This document shows positions 6,447 to 8,534 of a DNA stretch of 8,534 nucleotides, piece by piece; within the stretch, counting starts at the first letter, position 1; each line of letters opens with the position of its first letter. The position numbers were made by a program, and so were the translations under genes. The notes beneath the pieces are model-generated. The model was given only the letters and a program-made list of their open reading frames with translations, was not told the DNA's origin and did not search any database. The stretch is from Candidatus Iainarchaeum sp. (GTDB taxonomy: Archaea; Iainarchaeota; Iainarchaeia; Iainarchaeales; DTGL01), in contig JAGHBI010000055.1 in assembly GCA_021161055.1 (NCBI GenBank), positions 1 to 8,534 on the forward strand, in the 5' to 3' direction.

Positions 6447-6496
6447 TTAACTCTGGTTAACATTTGTTAACTTTTTGATTGGTTAATTGGGTTAAC
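6446..6496. repeat. 51-bp direct repeat, right copy: GTTAAC hexamer array (candidate operator)
   Basis: An exact copy of 5059-5109, 1387 bp away. GTTAAC occurs at 6446-6451, 6456-6461, 6466-6471 and 6491-6496, and GTTAAT at 6482-6487. It abuts the regulator's promoter and lies about 90 bp upstream of the promoter of the rightward gene at 6616, so it could serve both divergent genes. Confidence 0.9.
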
Positions 6497-6536
6497 GAAC
6501 TCCCATCAGGCATTTGAGGTGCCGGAAATGCTGTTC

Positions 6537-6574
6537 CTCTGCAGAAAACAGCAGTATTTGCAGATTCTGCAGAG
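6537..6574. promoter_or_regulatory. 10-bp inverted repeat upstream of the 6616 gene promoter (candidate operator)
   Basis: CTCTGCAGAA (6537-6546) and TTCTGCAGAG (6565-6574) are perfect inverted copies separated by 18 bp, ending about 10 bp before the TATA-like element. Each arm contains the palindrome CTGCAG, so each could bind a dimer. It is distinct from the GTTAAC arrays, implying a second regulator. The function is inferred from position. Confidence 0.45.
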
Positions 6575-6580
6575 ATTCTG

Positions 6581-6597
6581 AAAAACTTTTAAAACCC
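6581..6597 (+). promoter_or_regulatory. TATA-box promoter of the CheD-like gene
   Basis: AAAAACTTTTAAAACCC has a TATA-like core centred near 6590, about 26 nt before the ATG at 6616. It decides the start, because transcription from here would leave out the alternative TTG at 6514. Confidence 0.55.
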
Positions 6598-6615
6598 AGA
6601 AGGCAAATATGTTTT

Positions 6616-7344
6616 ATGGGGAAAGGGTTTTCGTTCCTGAGAAAGCTTTTCAAAAGACCTGCGAGGTATCCTGTTTTAGAGCATCTCCATAGCATGAAGC
6701 GTAAAGGTTTGCGCCTAGTAGAAGCATGGGCAAGACTTTCAGAGCGCCAAAGGTTACAAGCGATAGATGAAGCCAGGAGGCACAGCAAGGTTGTTAAGAT
6801 TTTTGTGGACAACGATGCGATGGTGTTTTTTAATACAGGTGGCAGGAAAAGCGTTGCTATCGATTCTATTGATACACGCAAGTGTCACAGGCTTTATGGC
6901 GAGGAATATAACGTGAGGGTTAAAGGAGCTGAGTATTATGAGGTAGGCAAGAGAAGAGCGCCCATTGTAACAACCTGTGTAGTAGACCCCTGTACGGTGT
7001 TTCTTGTATATGCTCTAGACGATCGAGGCAGAATCACTAGAGCAGGAGTGTTCCATCGCGCCTCTCCCGCTTCCCATGAACCGCTTAAAAGATTAATAGA
7101 GGGTGTTTCGAAAGGAGACACTGTTTATGTGAAGGTTGCTGGATTTACTTTAGCACCGTACAGAAATCCCAAAAAAGAAGAGGCTGCGATTCGAAAGGAG
7201 CTGAGCAGATTCGGAGATAAGGTTAAAATTATGGGTATTGAGCTGGGCGGCCCAAAATACCAAACAGTAGAAACCATTCCGATGCGAGGCATTATCAGGA
7301 CCTTCTGGAGACAAGAAAAAGAGCCCCGAATAAAGAGAATCTGA
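6616..7344 (+). CDS. Uncharacterised protein with a possible CheD-like deamidase domain
   Basis: A 242-residue protein without a firm family match by eye. The N-terminus is very basic and helical (residues 1-60, e.g. LRKLFKRPARYP), and a beta-rich section follows. From ~98 on, the order of motifs resembles CheD, the chemoreceptor glutamine deamidase: an N-terminal strand (NVRVKGAEYYEVG), then TTCVVDPCTVFLVY, a DDRGRITRAGVFH strand turn, VYVKVAGF, and a late VKIMGIELGG then YQTVETIP. The Thr120-x5-Cys126 spacing matches the CheD Thr-x5-Cys pair. The candidate His147 is 21 residues after the Cys, instead of about 17, because of a longer turn. No other chemotaxis gene is visible. The start at ATG 6616 fits a leaderless TATA promoter; an in-frame TTG at 6514 would add 34 residues. 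The gene call is solid, the family call tentative. Confidence 0.75.
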   Translation: MGKGFSFLRKLFKRPARYPVLEHLHSMKRKGLRLVEAWARLSERQRLQAIDEARRHSKVVKIFVDNDAMVFFNTGGRKSVAIDSIDTRKCHRLYGEEYNVRVKGAEYYEVGKRRAPIVTTCVVDPCTVFLVYALDDRGRITRAGVFHRASPASHEPLKRLIEGVSKGDTVYVKVAGFTLAPYRNPKKEEAAIRKELSRFGDKVKIMGIELGGPKYQTVETIPMRGIIRTFWRQEKEPRIKRI

Positions 7345-7404
7345 TTCTGTATTTTTGCTTCCAGTTATCCCTGTCGGTGTGCGGCTGTTTACCGTTTCAT
7401 TATG

Positions 7405-7418
7405 CCAAAGATTAAATA
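7405..7418 (+). promoter_or_regulatory. BRE/TATA promoter of the vapBC-like operon
   Basis: CCAAAG followed by ATTAAATA, centred about 31 nt before the antitoxin ATG, predicts a start close to 7440. The leader would be only a few bases, so the GGTGA at 7437-7441 may sit at the very 5' end of the mRNA. Confidence 0.55.
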
Positions 7419-7421
7419 TCT

Positions 7422-7431
7422 GATAATTATC
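7422..7431. promoter_or_regulatory. Palindrome between TATA box and antitoxin start (candidate autoregulatory site)
   Basis: GATAATTATC is a perfect 10-bp palindrome right after the TATA box. A looser outer pair, AAGAT (7409-7413) and ATCTT (7429-7433), spans the TATA element. VapB-type antitoxins commonly repress their own promoter at such sites; assignment here rests only on position. Confidence 0.35.
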
Positions 7432-7445
7432 TTATAGGTGAGCAC

Positions 7446-7676
7446 ATGGGTGAAGTTGTTATACCGATTCCGAAAGAGCTGGAAGAGGATAAGGCTGAAA
7501 TAGTGCGCAAGCTGAATGAATTCGTGCAGCTGGAGGCAAAAAGGAAAATGCTGATTAAACTGTTTAATAGGCTGATGGTGGGAGCGAAAACGGTAAACGA
7601 TAAAGAGCTCGTGAGGTTTTCAAAGAAATTCAAAAGTGCTGGCGCAAAAGAACTTGAAAAGAAAGGCCTGATATAG
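7446..7676 (+). CDS. VapB-like antitoxin
   Basis: A 76-residue charged protein in the antitoxin position directly before a PIN-domain toxin gene. It starts with a short beta strand, GEVVIPIPKEL, as many DNA-binding archaeal antitoxins do. A helical, Lys/Glu-rich body follows (EIVRKLNEFVQLEAKRKMLIKLFNRLM), and then a tail, ELVRFSKKFKSAGAKELEKKGLI, that would wrap the toxin. GGTGA lies 4 nt before the ATG. Its TAG stop is immediately followed by the toxin ATG, so the two are co-translated. The antitoxin frame is intact although the toxin frame is broken. The subfamily is not recognised; identity rests on size, layout and partner. Confidence 0.75.
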   Translation: MGEVVIPIPKELEEDKAEIVRKLNEFVQLEAKRKMLIKLFNRLMVGAKTVNDKELVRFSKKFKSAGAKELEKKGLI

Positions 7677-8094
7677 ATGTTTCTAATTGTTGACGCAAAT
7701 ATTATATTTTCTTTTTTTAATGCCAAATCAAAAGCGAGAGATATTTGTACTTTCGGGAAAAGTAACGCTTTTTTCACCTGAATTTTTGCTGAAAGAACTG
7801 ATAAAGCACAAAAAAGAGATTATGAGAAAATTTCGCCTGAAAAATGAACAGTTTGAGCTCACAGCAGAGCTTGTAAAAGCAGTAGTGCGGTTCAAGCCAT
7901 TGAGCAAATTCGAAGAGTACATTGATTTAGCAAAACGACACTCGCCAGATGTTGGTGATGTTCAATATTTAGCACTTGCAATGAAACTTGCATTGCCGCT
8001 ATGGTCCAACGACAAAGCACTGAAAAGACAATCAATGGTCAAGGTACTTTCAACAAAAGAAGTGCTGGCTTTTTTATCGGGGAACGTACAATAA
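7677..8094 (+). pseudogene. VapC-like PIN-domain toxin split by a +1 frameshift
   Basis: The ATG directly follows the antitoxin stop and encodes MFLIVDANIIFSFFNAKSKARDI, the start of a PIN ribonuclease with the first catalytic Asp (Asp6). This frame then hits TGA at 7779-7781 after 34 codons. Skipping one T of the TTT at 7744-7746 joins it to the next frame, which gives VLSGKVTLFSPEFLLKEL, then SPDVGDVQYLALAMKL and PLWSNDK, supplying the acidic residues of the later PIN motifs. The repaired protein would be 138 residues, normal for VapC. The exact shift point could be anywhere from ~7711 (an eight-base T-rich run) to 7747. VapC toxins cleave tRNA or rRNA. The break may be a real inactivating mutation, a sequencing error in a T run, or much less likely programmed frameshifting. 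The open frame starting inside at 7687 is not an independent gene. Confidence 0.82.
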
Positions 8095-8151
8095 TTCTAC
8101 CTTCTGGTTATCTATTACTGTGTGATTGTTACAGTTCCTTGGTTTTTGGTT
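8095..8151. other. Convergent gap between toxin and regulator genes, nothing recognised
   Basis: These 57 bp lie between the repaired ends of two convergent genes. I see no hairpin, repeat or RNA gene; only short T-rich patches that could end transcription in either direction. Confidence 0.5.
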
Positions 8152-8507
8152 TCAATGTGCTATTGCCATTGCCTTTTTTGTTTTTTCTAACTCTTCTTTG
8201 CCAATCTGCAAAGAAATTTCATTAATTAGTTCATTGAGTTTTTTACCAGGGGATGCTCCATATTTATTTTATACATCCTTGCGCGACCGATCGCTCTCGA
8301 AAATTTTATTATTCCCAAAGCTTCCAAATCTCTGAAGCTCCTGTAAATTGTTTGCTTGCTCATTCCGAGCTCTCTTACCAACTCTTCTCTGCTGAAATCA
8401 AAATAGGGATTCGTAAGGAGTATATCTATTATTCTGAGCTTGGGAGAGTTTCCAAACACCTTGAGAAGAAGCGAATAGCCCATATCCTTGTATCTGAGCG
8501 TTTCCAT
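8152..8507 (-). pseudogene. Winged-helix transcriptional regulator with a C-terminal frameshift in an A6 run
   Basis: The uninterrupted frame spans 8226-8507 (93 residues). It contains a winged HTH: SPKLRIIDILLTNP (21-34), the helix-turn-helix FSREELVRELGMSKQTIYRSFRDLEALGII (38-67), and a wing FSRAIGRARMYKIN (69-82). It ends abruptly as HPLVKNSMN. If the six T at 8239-8244 (six A on the coding strand) were seven, the frame would continue HPLVKKLNELINEISLQIG and on to ...KAMAIAH, adding 28 helical residues and stopping at 8152-8154, for 118 residues in all. Such a helical tail after the wing is typical of dimeric archaeal regulators. The DNA-binding part is intact, so a truncated product may still bind DNA. 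AGGTGGG lies just before the ATG, and TTATTAATA at 8526-8534 is a possible TATA box at the window edge. It converges on the toxin gene. Confidence 0.78.
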
Positions 8508-8534
8508 CCCACCTAAAAAATACTCTATTAATAA

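Noticed and set aside
6416..6463. Longer version of the AlbA_2 regulator starting at 6463
   Set aside because: It would begin inside the operator repeat and cross the TATA box; the 16 added residues match no family feature.
5059..6496. Insertion sequence or transposon bounded by the 51-bp repeats
   Set aside because: The enclosed gene is not a transposase, no terminal inverted repeats are seen, and 51 bp is far too long for a target-site duplication.
6492..6881. 129-codon minus-strand frame overlapping the CheD-like gene start
   Set aside because: It overlaps the promoter, the inverted repeat and the better-supported + strand gene, and shows no domain.
7687..8094. Independent 135-codon gene starting at 7687
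   Set aside because: Its first ~20 residues are out-of-frame sequence of the PIN domain start; the true start is ATG 7677 before a frameshift.

Overview
The window is archaeal chromosomal DNA, moderately AT-rich. Archaea-specific genes show this: Rad50, HerA and NurA of the DNA end-resection machinery, RNA polymerase subunit K (RpoK), and ribosomal protein S17e. Initiation signals agree: several first genes have a TATA box about 22-26 nt before the ATG and no Shine-Dalgarno site (leaderless), while downstream operon genes carry GGTGAT-type sites. The lineage cannot be fixed from this sequence.

Left part (1-4921), informational core. The C-terminal half of rad50 enters on the + strand and meets a minus-strand rpoK-rps17e pair tail to tail, with overlapping stop codons. 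Next is a 424-residue unrecognised protein with a Cys-x-Cys-Cys cluster and its own promoter. Then comes a nurA-herA operon. NurA nuclease and HerA hexameric translocase work with Mre11-Rad50 to resect double-strand breaks for RadA recombination. All four genes often cluster in archaea; here rad50 (and presumably mre11 beyond the left edge) is separated from nurA-herA by three genes and inverted.

Middle (4922-6615), a regulator cassette. A minus-strand gene for an AlbA_2 / GHKL-like / winged-HTH protein (433 aa) sits between two identical 51-bp direct repeats. Each repeat holds four palindromic GTTAAC hexamers plus one GTTAAT; the first three hexamers are spaced exactly 10 bp apart. One copy abuts the regulator's own TATA box. 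The other lies just past its stop codon, upstream of the nurA promoter. This looks like an autoregulatory operator duplicated around its gene, or a recombination-prone cassette.

Right part (6616-8534), accessory genes. First is a 242-residue protein whose C-terminal half has a Thr-x5-Cys...His arrangement like CheD glutamine deamidases (tentative). Its promoter is preceded by a 10-bp inverted repeat. Next is a VapBC-like pair: an intact antitoxin and a PIN toxin split by a +1 frameshift. Last is a minus-strand winged-helix regulator whose reading frame is also broken, by an apparent one-base loss in an A6 run; a 28-codon continuation is plainly visible in the next frame. The two neighbouring frameshifts mean either a decaying island or homopolymer sequencing errors.
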